A model generated the notes under the pieces. It was given only the letters and a program-made list of their open reading frames with translations, was not told where the DNA came from and ran no database searches. Both the position numbers and the translations under genes were made by a program. Positions 37,501 to 45,905 of a stretch of DNA of 64,000 nt are shown piece after piece; position 1 is the first letter of the stretch; each line of letters begins with the position of its first letter. This DNA is from Christiangramia aestuarii (GTDB lineage: Bacteria > Bacteroidota > Bacteroidia > Flavobacteriales > Flavobacteriaceae), in the NCBI RefSeq assembly GCF_009735585.1, contig NZ_VJVW01000006.1:1-64000 (forward strand). The letters are read 5' to 3'.

Positions 37501-37559
37501 GCGTAAGCACCAAAAAACCCGCTTAGAAATACAATCAAAAGACAGGTAAATTTCCTCAT
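34542..37559 (-). CDS. SusC-like TonB-dependent transporter
   Basis: A 1005-residue outer-membrane transporter. Signal peptide cleaves near GAYAQ. A carboxypeptidase-regulatory-like domain (about 22-105, SVSGTVTDENEMPLLGVN) is followed by the plug (about 115-230) with the motif IRGVSTNGNNNPLILVDG and INPNDIESINVLKDATAG. A 22-strand-type barrel ends in VPRVYMLGINMKF. It imports beta-glucan oligosaccharides with SusD. It is first of the structural PUL genes and has a 240-bp upstream region carrying a repeated TGAGCA element. Confidence 0.96.
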   Translation of the reverse strand: MRKFTCLLIVFLSGFFGAYAQSFSVSGTVTDENEMPLLGVNVIVKNESRGTTTDFDGNYTVNDISKGDVLQFSYVGFQTQEITVGDQQTINVTLRTDSEALDEVLVIGYGTQSKKEVTGAVSVVGSETIEDLNPARVEQALQGTVPGVNITSTSGSPGSASTISIRGVSTNGNNNPLILVDGNVIEDLSVINPNDIESINVLKDATAGIYGVRAANGVILITTKSGTYNTELKVELDAYTGIQETSRKLPVLNATEYAVIVNEAYAAGGDTPPFTNFRNLGEGTDWQDEVFSTAPMSDVNVNVSGGGEKSKYSFGAGYFNQDGIVGKGKSTYDRLTARMSYNLEIIDNLKLNLSGIYTNSNRSTLAENALGSVLFNAVNINPILGVFDENGDYTLAEGLGNEVINPVAQIANTFNDTEINKISGVGGLEYTLWDKLTAKTQFQFNYSEVDGKSFLPEVFYGSGKVFNITRNNVTENFDIYRDYTWDNFLTYDDSFGDHNVKFLLGMSVFKTQGELSSLTGFGLPTNEYGDANIDDATEVLDAYQNGGDFFDSRLLSYFSRLQYNYKGKYLFSGLVRRDGSTAFGPENKFGWFPSASLGWVVTEENFLNDSDFLSFLKLRGSYGIIGNDRINAYGFVSLLNGEGTYVFDNELVFGKAAGALANPEIRWEKQKTLDIGLDARLLDSRIDITMDYFKRKTEDLLVAPQVSGILGAGAPGSAPPIVNAGIVENRGFEFAIGYNQVVNDDFQFNISYNMTALENEVLFVDSDNGFLTGGSFGIGLEPPSRMEAGKPLGYFYGLETNGLFQNSEEVANSAQPDAAPGDIRFVDQNGDGIIDSDDRTDIGNPLPDFTMGLNFGFNYKNFDFNAYAFASLGNDIARNYERNQPNTNKRNAYLGRWTGEGTSNSFPRVSTGANTNILFSDFYVEDGSYLRLQNVQLGYSLDSKLIANTGVDKLRIYASVNNAFTLTDYQGYDPSASSGAPIGGGIDQGFYPVPRVYMLGINMKF

Positions 37560-37704
37560 GTGTTTATTTATTAAAATTGCTTTTTCAATATATTAACACA
37601 ACCTTAATATAATAGAAAATCAACCTTTACAAAAAATCTACAATTGCGCTATCGACAATATTAAAGGGATAAAATTGTGGAAATATCAATATAAACAGGG
37701 CTTT

Positions 37705-37760
37705 ATGAGCATTTTGACAAGTGAGCAGCAATCTTCTTTAATTCAGTTATTTATGCTCAT
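37705..37760. promoter_or_regulatory. TGAGCA repeats upstream of susC, candidate regulator site
   Basis: ATGAGCAT at 37705-37712 and its inverse ATGCTCAT at 37753-37760 flank another TGAGCA at 37722-37727. They lie about 145-200 bp upstream of the susC start, in the 240-bp gap after the regulator gene. They are candidate operators for that regulator; no published consensus was compared. Confidence 0.35.
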
Positions 37761-37799
37761 GTAGAGGTAATGTAGAGTTATTTTTCGCCTATGTTAAGT

Positions 37800-40583
37800 T
37801 TATAAAGCGAGAATATAATCGGTTAAATTAGTTTCCCGGTCTAAATCCATCTTTTTACGCAAACGATATCGTTTGATCTCTACACTCTTTACAGAAATAT
37901 TAAGCAGTGGCGCGATCTCTTTTGAAGAAAGATTTAATCTTAAATAGGCACAAAGCTTAAGGTCGTTTGAAGTAAGTTCCGGGTGTCTCGCCTTGATCTT
38001 CTTGAAGAAATCCTTATCGGCATTGCTAAAGGCCTTTTTGAAGAATTTCCAATTGTCTTCTTCATTGATATCCTTATCGATGGTTTTGATCACCGATTTC
38101 ACTTTGGAGCTTTCTTCTGAAGCCTTCAGCTTATTTTTGATACTGGTTAGGAATTCGTTCTTTTTGATAAGGCTCATCGTAGAAACAGCGAGCTCCCTGT
38201 TCTTATTGGCCATATCCTGTTCCAGCTTCTCATTCTTGAGTTTGATGATCTCCTGTTCAGCTTCAAGGTTCTTCATTTTCAGGGCGCGCTCATGCTCGGC
38301 CATTTTTCGTTTGTGATGTCTCTTATTCATCAGGTGTATAAGGAACAAAATGACAAGAAAGGCAAGAATATAGCCCAGAATAGCCAGGGTACTCAGGTAA
38401 AAAGGCCTTCCTACTTTAAAAGAATAGCTGGTACTATCCATTATAGTGTCTCCAACTTTCGCTTTAACTTCGAAAGTATAGTCTCCAAAACCCAGGTTTT
38501 CAAAGTTCGCTTCTGCGCTCCTACTCCATTCGCTCCAATTAGAACTCAATCCGATCAATCTATAGCTGTAAAGAGCATCCACATATTTATCATGAACTGG
38601 TGTACTAAACCTGAAACTAATATTATTGTGTTCGTGCTTAAAGTCTCCTGATTCCTCCAGTTTCACTTTTTTAGCACTTCCCTCCAAAGGCTTAATGCTT
38701 ATTTCGTCCAGGCTTACCTGTCGTTTTGAGGCAAAATTATCCCCCGTGTTGAATTTTAAATAGCCATTGGCGATCCCTAATAAATAGTTTTCGCGGGCCA
38801 GACTTGAAATATTCTCATACCCCACGGCAATATTCCTGAAATCCTGGTCTATAAAAGTGAAGTCCAGTGAATAGTCTTCGTTTAGTAAGGAAGGTTGAAT
38901 AGAAAAGATTCCATCTTTGGCAAAGCCCCATAACTTGCGGTCTCCATTCAGGCTGATCATCTTACCAGAAACCCGTTCTAAACCAGCGATAAGGTTATTA
39001 AGCTTATTATTCCCGGTAAATTGATCTGTACCCCTGTCAAACCGGTAAATTTTATCCCGGGAACTGTAATATAAGGAATCATTAAACCTGAAGATACTCG
39101 AGGTGATACCAGATTCGCCGGGAAATTTATAATTTTCGATCTGTGTATACCCGGTCAGGGAATCGTTTATCTCCAAGCGAAAAACCCCTTTATGCTCATT
39201 ACTAACCCACAGGTCTAAATTTTCATCAATTTCAATGAATTTCGACGAATGTGGAAAATTCTCCAGCATAGGCAGTACTTCGAAATCCTGCCCATTGCTT
39301 TTGAAAAAACTTATTCCGAAATAGTGCCCCTGAACAAAGACATCTTCAGAATATTCCTTAACCAGCCAGGTTCCCAGCCGGTCCATCACTTTTATCGCCC
39401 GACCGCCTTCTATTCTGAAAGTTCCCTTATCGTGACCACAGAAAACAAAATCACCTACCTGGTCTATAAACCAAACCTGACCATTGGTCCCTTCTATAAG
39501 CTGGAAATTCACTTCCCCAGCCTCCCGAAGGTATAATCCCTGGTTGGTACCCAGGTACAGGGCGCCATCCTTTTCAAAGGAAGCGTATACCGACCCTATC
39601 TCACCCTTGTTATCGCGAAAAGAACGGAAAGAAGAATTCAGGTCTATGCTACTTATCCCATAATCCAGGCCGGCCCAGATCATGCCTGATTCATCCTGGA
39701 ACAAATCCAGTACTGTATTGTTAAGAAGTACATTAGCCTGGTTAAAGCTATTAACTACTTCACCTTCCGGATTTATAACCAGTACTCCTTTCCCCACAGT
39801 GCCCAGCACCAGGCTTCCGTCTTCCAGATCTATTGCATCGAGGATATTTGGATATCCAATTTCACGGTTTACCGGCTTTAAATTTTGCTTGAGCGCGCCA
39901 TCTTCCCATACAAAGAATTCAGTTTTTCCTGAAATGATGGAAAGTTTGCCTTCCTGTTGGTAAAGGTGCATTATGGCTTTATCTCCCAGCTGTTCGCCAG
40001 GAATAACAAGTTGGGCTTCGCCATTCCTTATCTGGAAAAGCCCTTCACCAACTAACTGAAAGAATAATTTATCCTCGAGTTTAAAAATGCCTGAGGTAGG
40101 TTGTCCAAACGGATTCGGCATCTTGGTTACGCTGTCCTTTTGCGGATCATAAAAATAGATACCCCCAAAACTTCGGAAAATGATGAGCTCCTTCAGGAAT
40201 TCTATATCCCAGAACTGCTCCCCGTCGCCTATTCCTTCAAATTTAGGCACCAGGCTGGTGTATTCCAGTTCACCATAATCATTCTTTGTCCAGTAGCCCG
40301 CCTCCATGTAAGCACCAGTATAGATACGGTTTCCAACAACCTTTAAAGATCTAACGATAGTATTGTTAGGAACGGGATATATATTCCAGTTTTCACCATT
40401 GAACTCCAGTAATCCGGTACTATTGGCAAAATAGAGGTTCTTGTTCTCCGCCTGTGCGATCATCCAGTTCTGGTTGCCGGCAGAATATTCGTTAGGGCCG
40501 TAATTCACCACCGGGGGCAGCTCCTGCGCTACCAGCCCGTAAAGGGAAAAGAAGAATAATATAAAAGTGAATTTCTTAGTCAA
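37800..40583 (-). CDS. PUL regulator: beta-propeller / Y_Y_Y / membrane / LuxR-type HTH
   Basis: A 927-residue one-component regulator. Signal peptide, then a long periplasmic region of propeller-type repeats (for example LDLFQDESGMIWAGLDYGIS). A Y_Y_Y-like domain follows (SYRLIGLSSNWSEWS, GDYTFEVKAK). One membrane helix lies at about 732-752, then a coiled coil of about 60 residues, and a LuxR-like helix-turn-helix at about 870-925 (LSSKEIAPLLNISVKSVEIK). There is no kinase or receiver, so binding of oligosaccharide outside would act on DNA directly, as in SusR-like proteins. It sits upstream of susC on the same strand. Confidence 0.88.
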   Translation of the reverse strand: MTKKFTFILFFFSLYGLVAQELPPVVNYGPNEYSAGNQNWMIAQAENKNLYFANSTGLLEFNGENWNIYPVPNNTIVRSLKVVGNRIYTGAYMEAGYWTKNDYGELEYTSLVPKFEGIGDGEQFWDIEFLKELIIFRSFGGIYFYDPQKDSVTKMPNPFGQPTSGIFKLEDKLFFQLVGEGLFQIRNGEAQLVIPGEQLGDKAIMHLYQQEGKLSIISGKTEFFVWEDGALKQNLKPVNREIGYPNILDAIDLEDGSLVLGTVGKGVLVINPEGEVVNSFNQANVLLNNTVLDLFQDESGMIWAGLDYGISSIDLNSSFRSFRDNKGEIGSVYASFEKDGALYLGTNQGLYLREAGEVNFQLIEGTNGQVWFIDQVGDFVFCGHDKGTFRIEGGRAIKVMDRLGTWLVKEYSEDVFVQGHYFGISFFKSNGQDFEVLPMLENFPHSSKFIEIDENLDLWVSNEHKGVFRLEINDSLTGYTQIENYKFPGESGITSSIFRFNDSLYYSSRDKIYRFDRGTDQFTGNNKLNNLIAGLERVSGKMISLNGDRKLWGFAKDGIFSIQPSLLNEDYSLDFTFIDQDFRNIAVGYENISSLARENYLLGIANGYLKFNTGDNFASKRQVSLDEISIKPLEGSAKKVKLEESGDFKHEHNNISFRFSTPVHDKYVDALYSYRLIGLSSNWSEWSRSAEANFENLGFGDYTFEVKAKVGDTIMDSTSYSFKVGRPFYLSTLAILGYILAFLVILFLIHLMNKRHHKRKMAEHERALKMKNLEAEQEIIKLKNEKLEQDMANKNRELAVSTMSLIKKNEFLTSIKNKLKASEESSKVKSVIKTIDKDINEEDNWKFFKKAFSNADKDFFKKIKARHPELTSNDLKLCAYLRLNLSSKEIAPLLNISVKSVEIKRYRLRKKMDLDRETNLTDYILAL

Positions 40584-40800
40584 GAAAGATCATTATGGTT
40601 TGGGATCCGAAATTTAACCATCCTTGGCTTAACATGAAAATCTAGGCTGTATTTCCGCAGAAATTATTAGTAAAACTTTTAGGCTTCGATGTTAAAGTAT
40701 TATAAAGCCCTATGACATCCTAAGAATATTGAATTTTTTTGAAAGTTACCTGCGCGTTTCCAGGTGACCACTAAATTCAATCAAACAACCTAAACTACAT

Positions 40801-43800
40801 ATGATCGGTAAAAAAGAACTACTGCCTTACAAGAATAGCTTTTATCGTTTAAGTCTTTCCCTAGTATTTTTCCTGTCTGCTTCCACTCTTTTCGCGCAGC
40901 AGAAAGAAGTGATACGTTCGGTATATGTTACCTCGAACACCGCTCTGAGGACCGATGCCGAAAATGAACAGATACTTTCAAGAATCGTGGAAGATTCAAA
41001 AAAAGGAGATTCTGCCAGCCTTATCATTACCGGGAATATCGTCCCGAAAGAAGGTTTTCCAGATAAGGATAATGGCCGCGACCGGGTAGAAGAACATCTT
41101 AAGAAAAATTTGCTTGCCCAGATCGAAGGTTTCAAAGGCAACGTGGTCTTTACTCCTGGATATAACGAATGGCAGGCCGATGCTCCAGATAATATAGATG
41201 ACCTGGAATCCTTTTTACAGGATAATTCTAATGCCGAATTCATCCCAGACGATGGCTGCCCTATAGAAAGTGTGAGTATAAGCGAAGATATACAACTTAT
41301 CCTGGTAGATTCCCAGTGGTATATCGAAGATTGGGATGATCATCCTTACATCAACAACAAATGTGAGATCAAGACCCGGCTTCAGTTCAGGGAAGAATTC
41401 AATGATGAACTGGAAGACAGCCAGAAAAAGACCGTACTAATAGCAGTATATCATCCGGTAATGAGCCAGAACAAGCTGGGATTCTTTCAAAAGATGATAG
41501 GTTATGACAGCCAGACCCGCAGAAACCCGAAGTTAAAGGAACTCATGGGAACCATGGAAACCCTGGCGAGACAGTATAATGATGTGATCTTCCTTTCGGG
41601 AAGGGATAAAAACCTGCAATATATACTTGATGACGGGGTAGACCAGGTGATCACCGGCGTAACTTCGGAACCTGAAAAAGCCAGGCCAGAGGAAGATAAT
41701 GGTGATTTCGCAGCCTACGACCTGGGTTATGCCAAAATAAATATTAACGAGAACGGTAGTTCCAACCTTGAATTCTATAAGGTCACCCCGGAAGGGACCG
41801 AGAGGATCTTTCAGACGCAGATCTCTCGTGAAAGACCAACTCTTGAAGAGGTAGAATGGCCTGAAAACAGGATTGGAAAGACCAAGATGGCTTCGGTTTA
41901 TACAGAAGAAGAAACAGATAAGGACGGACTTTACAGAACCATCTGGGGAGAGCATTACCGCCCTCTTTACAGCCGTAAATTCGAATTTCCCGTACTTTAC
42001 CTGGATACCCTTCCCGGGAATCTTAAGGTACTGGGAGCCGGAGGTGGCCACCAGTCAAGATCGCTTGGTTTTATAGACGAAGACGACCACGAATATACTT
42101 TGCGCGCCTTGAAGAAAAGCGCCCTGCAATTCCTGCAAACCACGGTGGTAACTACTCATTATGTAGAAGATTACCTTGAAAATACAGTAGCCGAGAGATA
42201 TGTTCAGGATTTTTATACAACAGCCTTCCCTTACGGGACCTTCCCGGCGAGTAGGTTCATGGACGCATTGAACATTTATCATCCAGATTCACATCTTTAT
42301 TATGTTCCAAAACAGGAGGCCCTGGGAATCTATAATCGTGAATATGGTGATGAACTTTATATGTTCGAGATGCATGTTGGTGGCGAGAACAAGGACCTGG
42401 AAACTTTCGGTAAGCCCGATGATATCCTGAATACCACAGATCTTTATAAAGAAATTCGCGAGTCTAAAGATAATTATGTAGACGAAGATATGTTCATAAG
42501 GGCCAGGCTTCTGGACATGCTTTTAGGAGACTGGGACAGACATGCGGGACAGTATGAATGGTCTGAATTCGAGGATGAGAACGGAAATAAAAAATACCTT
42601 CCTATTGCCAAAGACCGTGACCAGGTCTTCCCTAAAATGGACGGTTTCGCCCTTTCTTTATTAAGGATAGGTTTCCCGGCTTTCCGCGCCATGGAAAATT
42701 ACAGCCCTATGGTAAAAAGACCAAAATGGTTCAATATCGCGGGATATCCATTAGACAAGGCGTTCATAAGGGAAGCCGGATGGGAAGACTGGCAAGAACA
42801 GGTAAATTATATACAAAATAATATTACAGACGAGGTGATTCAGGAAGCTTTTGCTGTATTGCCCGAAGGTATAGCTAATGATCCTTACGTAGCTGAGATC
42901 AAGGAAACCATGAAGGCTAGAAGGGGAAATCTTGAAAAGATCGCCAGGAAATATTATAAACACCTTACCGAATTCGACATTTTTACCGGGACCGAGGATG
43001 ATGACATGTTCCTTATTACCCGTAAACCTGATGGGATCACTACCGTTAAGCTGAAAAATGAAGATGGCGAGATAAAGGCTGAAAAGACCTACGATTCAGA
43101 TATGACCCGCGAGGTTTGGATCTATGGCCTGGATGGCGATGATGAGTTCAAGATCGTCGGAAAAGGATCTAACCTGGTACCTTTAAAGGTTATTGGTGGA
43201 GAGGAAAATGATATTTACGATTTCCAGAATACCAGGAGAGCCAAATTATTCGATTACGAGAGTAAAGAAAACACCATCAAAACTCCCGGCGCTCATAAAA
43301 TGCTGGTTGATTCTTACGAAATCAATAATTATGATCCGAACAAGAAAAAGATCAGGCAGTTCACTATTTTTCCTAGTGCCGATTTTAACTCAGACCAGGG
43401 ATTTAGCCTGGGTGCCAGCGGGACTTTTATCACTAAAGGCCTGGTAAGAAATCCGTTTACTGCCAAGCATAAGCTAACCACCAACTATTACTTCGCTACT
43501 CAAGGATTTGATATTGAATATTACGGGGAATTCGCGCATGTTTTCCATGAATGGAACCTGGGATTGAACGCTTATTACTCTAGCCCGAATTTCGTGATCA
43601 ACTATTTTGGGACCGGTAACGATACCGAATATGACCAAGATGATGTTTCCAACGATTATAACCGGGTGAGAACGCAGAGCTGGAAATTCTCTCCTTCTCT
43701 TATCTACCGTAAAAATGAACTGGTACATTTCGACATCAAGCCCATGATCGAGTCTATTGAAATTGAATACGACGAGAACCGTTTCATCTCAGAGATATTT

Positions 43801-44403
43801 AATCCGGAAAACGATGTATTCGATAACCAGGTCTATGCAGGGGTAGAATTGAATTATAACTACTGGAACAAAGACCGTCCGGCATTTCCTTCCAGAGGAG
43901 TAGAATTGGACCTTACCGCGGGATATAAAAGCAATATTGATGGGAACGACAACCGATTTGGATATGTAAGACCTATGCTGGCCTTAAATTATCCACTACA
44001 CGAAAGCGGTTTTGCCGCCCTGGCCACCAAGATTGGTGGAGAGGCGATCATAGGTGATAACTATGAATTCTACCATGCCGCAAAACTTGGCGGAGGAAAC
44101 ATCAACAGCCTTAGAGGTTATAGAAATGAGCGTTTTAACGGTAAATATGCCTTTTACCAGAATATCGATATTAGAAGTGGGATCACCCAGTTCAGGACCA
44201 ATTTCATCCCGATTAGGCTGGGAGCCAGTCTTGGTTTCGATTACGGTCGCGTTTGGGTAGACGACGACAACAGCAATAAGTGGCATACAGATTATGGTGG
44301 GTCTATCTTTATCAATGCCTTTAAAGCTTTTACCGGTAACATTGGATACTATGTAGGCGATGAAGGCGGAAGGATAAACTTTACCTTCAATTTTGATTTC
44401 TAA
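40801..44403 (+). CDS. phosphoesterase-like / kinase-like / Omp85 outer-membrane fusion
   Basis: A 1200-residue protein with signal peptide (cleaved near LFAQ). Residues about 36-320 follow a calcineurin-type phosphoesterase fold, but motifs look degraded: TGNIVP for a GDN motif, PGYNEW for GNHD, and LSGRDKNLQY for GHDHNLQY. Residues about 400-620 show a glycine-rich GAGGGHQSRSLGF, YTLRALKK, and GDWDRHAGQ with AKDRDQVF, which resemble HipA/Fam20-type kinase motifs. Residues about 860-1200 form a surface-antigen (Omp85) barrel. Commonly such proteins are just called metallophosphoesterase or BamA-like. It is probably a single-gene operon with its own terminator. Function unknown. Confidence 0.8.
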   Translation: MIGKKELLPYKNSFYRLSLSLVFFLSASTLFAQQKEVIRSVYVTSNTALRTDAENEQILSRIVEDSKKGDSASLIITGNIVPKEGFPDKDNGRDRVEEHLKKNLLAQIEGFKGNVVFTPGYNEWQADAPDNIDDLESFLQDNSNAEFIPDDGCPIESVSISEDIQLILVDSQWYIEDWDDHPYINNKCEIKTRLQFREEFNDELEDSQKKTVLIAVYHPVMSQNKLGFFQKMIGYDSQTRRNPKLKELMGTMETLARQYNDVIFLSGRDKNLQYILDDGVDQVITGVTSEPEKARPEEDNGDFAAYDLGYAKININENGSSNLEFYKVTPEGTERIFQTQISRERPTLEEVEWPENRIGKTKMASVYTEEETDKDGLYRTIWGEHYRPLYSRKFEFPVLYLDTLPGNLKVLGAGGGHQSRSLGFIDEDDHEYTLRALKKSALQFLQTTVVTTHYVEDYLENTVAERYVQDFYTTAFPYGTFPASRFMDALNIYHPDSHLYYVPKQEALGIYNREYGDELYMFEMHVGGENKDLETFGKPDDILNTTDLYKEIRESKDNYVDEDMFIRARLLDMLLGDWDRHAGQYEWSEFEDENGNKKYLPIAKDRDQVFPKMDGFALSLLRIGFPAFRAMENYSPMVKRPKWFNIAGYPLDKAFIREAGWEDWQEQVNYIQNNITDEVIQEAFAVLPEGIANDPYVAEIKETMKARRGNLEKIARKYYKHLTEFDIFTGTEDDDMFLITRKPDGITTVKLKNEDGEIKAEKTYDSDMTREVWIYGLDGDDEFKIVGKGSNLVPLKVIGGEENDIYDFQNTRRAKLFDYESKENTIKTPGAHKMLVDSYEINNYDPNKKKIRQFTIFPSADFNSDQGFSLGASGTFITKGLVRNPFTAKHKLTTNYYFATQGFDIEYYGEFAHVFHEWNLGLNAYYSSPNFVINYFGTGNDTEYDQDDVSNDYNRVRTQSWKFSPSLIYRKNELVHFDIKPMIESIEIEYDENRFISEIFNPENDVFDNQVYAGVELNYNYWNKDRPAFPSRGVELDLTAGYKSNIDGNDNRFGYVRPMLALNYPLHESGFAALATKIGGEAIIGDNYEFYHAAKLGGGNINSLRGYRNERFNGKYAFYQNIDIRSGITQFRTNFIPIRLGASLGFDYGRVWVDDDNSNKWHTDYGGSIFINAFKAFTGNIGYYVGDEGGRINFTFNFDF

Positions 44404-44423
44404 TACTAACTAACACCTATGTG

Positions 44424-44456
44424 AAAAGCCGCTCCTTATAAAAGCGGCTTTTTTAT
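44424..44456 (+). terminator. intrinsic terminator of the Omp85 fusion gene
   Basis: A 10-bp stem aaaagccgct/agcggctttt with a 9-nt loop, followed by T. Its tail overlaps the end of the convergent HAD gene. Confidence 0.9.
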
Positions 44457-45124
44457 TGGGTCATTTTCTCGGCCAGGTCTTCGATATGGCTGGCCTGGAT
44501 ATTTGGTTCTTCGGCTAGCGGAAAAAGTTGTTTCCCGGGTCGCTGTATAAATGCTGTTTGTAGTCCTGCTCTTCGCGCACCGGCAATGTCCCAGCCATGG
44601 GCTGCAACCATCATTGCTTTGGCAGCTTTGCTTCGAGCAGCTTTCAGCGCATAGTTATAGGCTTCCGGATGCGGTTTGTATTTTCCTGCTCCTTCTACGC
44701 TTAAAACCTGGTCGAAAAAAACTTCCAGCCCAGAAAAGTGTAATTGTTCCTTTAAAACCGAAGGTTTCCCATTACTGAAGGCCACAAGGTGGTATCCGGC
44801 ATTCTTAAGGTTAGAAAGACCTTTTTCCGCATCTGGATAGGCAGGTAACCTGGTGATAGGACTCAGGACTTCCCTTATTTCTTCTTCGGAAAAATCTATC
44901 TGCCTTTTCTCGGCGTTCATTCGGAATACTGCGGCGGCAATTTTGCTAAAATCATGGTAAGTACCGGTGATGCTCTCAACCAGGGAATAATGTAATAACT
45001 GGGAGAACCAGATCTCGGCAGCACCATCGTCCTTAAGTGCTTTATTGATAGATTTTTTGATAGGTTCAAGATCCAGGAGTGTTTCGTTCACATCGAAGAT
45101 CAGGGTTTCAGGTCTATTTCTCAT
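44453..45124 (-). CDS. HAD hydrolase, haloacid dehalogenase type II-like
   Basis: A 223-residue enzyme. The HAD motifs are visible: motif I FDVNETLLD with nucleophile D11, motif II FSNG, a lysine in GKYKPHPEAY (motif III) and motif IV-like AAHGWDIAGARRAG. FDVNETL with L-D and AAHGWD is typical of (S)-2-haloacid dehalogenases, but many relatives are phosphatases, so the substrate is open. It is alone on the minus strand, behind a terminator from the SYLF gene. Confidence 0.85.
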   Translation of the reverse strand: MRNRPETLIFDVNETLLDLEPIKKSINKALKDDGAAEIWFSQLLHYSLVESITGTYHDFSKIAAAVFRMNAEKRQIDFSEEEIREVLSPITRLPAYPDAEKGLSNLKNAGYHLVAFSNGKPSVLKEQLHFSGLEVFFDQVLSVEGAGKYKPHPEAYNYALKAARSKAAKAMMVAAHGWDIAGARRAGLQTAFIQRPGKQLFPLAEEPNIQASHIEDLAEKMTQ

Positions 45125-45130
45125 ATCACT

Positions 45131-45165
45131 CTAAAATAAAAATGCCGGTAGATCTTACCGGCATT
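45131..45165 (-). terminator. intrinsic terminator of the SYLF gene
   Basis: A 10-bp stem aatgccggta/taccggcatt with loop gatct. On the minus strand it is followed by TTTTATTTT, just behind the SYLF stop codon. Confidence 0.85.
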
Positions 45166-45186
45166 CCTGGTTTAAATTTTTCACAA

Positions 45187-45747
45187 TTATTTATCCTGGT
45201 AGGAGAATTTTTGTCCGCCTACCGATATTTCAAGCATTGCTCCTCCTTTAGGCATAGTAACCACGGCCATTCCTTCTTCAAAATTCACGCTTTTGGAACC
45301 ACCTTCGGTAATAGCAACCGCCGAAACCGCTCCGGTAAATTCCAGTTCACCAGATTTGAATTCCTCCAGGTCCTGCTGGGTCTGGAAAAAGATCGCTTCT
45401 ATAAAGGCCTCACCTCCTATTTGCAGGCCAACATCTACCTGTCTCAATTTAGCCCAGCCTATTTGTTCTCCATCCTGGTAGACCACCCCGTTTCCGGCAG
45501 CGCCACCGGCGATAAAAGCCCCTTTCCCAACATTCGGGAAGATCACGTAGCCATAGGAATCATCGGCAATCGAAACAACATCCTGGTTGCTTTCCTTTAG
45601 TTTTTCAATGGCATATTTCGCATCGATGACAAGTTTTTCCTTGTCCTGATCCTTGATAAAGTCTTTTCCCGACTGGGCATAAGATGCCGCGCTGGCTAAG
45701 CTTATCAGCAGCATAAAAAGAACAGATTTCTTTAAAAGATTTTTCAT
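45187..45747 (-). CDS. SYLF-domain (Ysc84-type) lipid-binding protein
   Basis: A 186-residue exported protein: signal peptide cleaved near SYAQS. The SYLF/Ysc84 pattern is present: SYGYVIFPNVGKGAFIAGGA, GNGVVYQDG and GLQIGGEAFIEAIFF. The eukaryotic family binds phosphoinositides; the bacterial members are periplasmic proteins of unknown role, perhaps in envelope lipid binding. It is transcribed alone. Confidence 0.88.
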   Translation of the reverse strand: MKNLLKKSVLFMLLISLASAASYAQSGKDFIKDQDKEKLVIDAKYAIEKLKESNQDVVSIADDSYGYVIFPNVGKGAFIAGGAAGNGVVYQDGEQIGWAKLRQVDVGLQIGGEAFIEAIFFQTQQDLEEFKSGELEFTGAVSAVAITEGGSKSVNFEEGMAVVTMPKGGAMLEISVGGQKFSYQDK

Positions 45748-45905
45748 AACAATGGTATTTTAATTTTGAACATAAAATGTATCTATTTTCAATCTATTTC
45801 ACTGTTAATCAGATGTTATAATACTTTTTTTATTACTCCTGGTCTGGAGAAATTTCTGTATAATCAGATTATTTTGCTTAATTTCTCGGGATAAAACTGG
45901 TGAAA

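Noticed and set aside
41533-42051. 172-codon minus-strand ORF
   Set aside because: Antisense to the 1200-residue Omp85 fusion; no recognisable domain.
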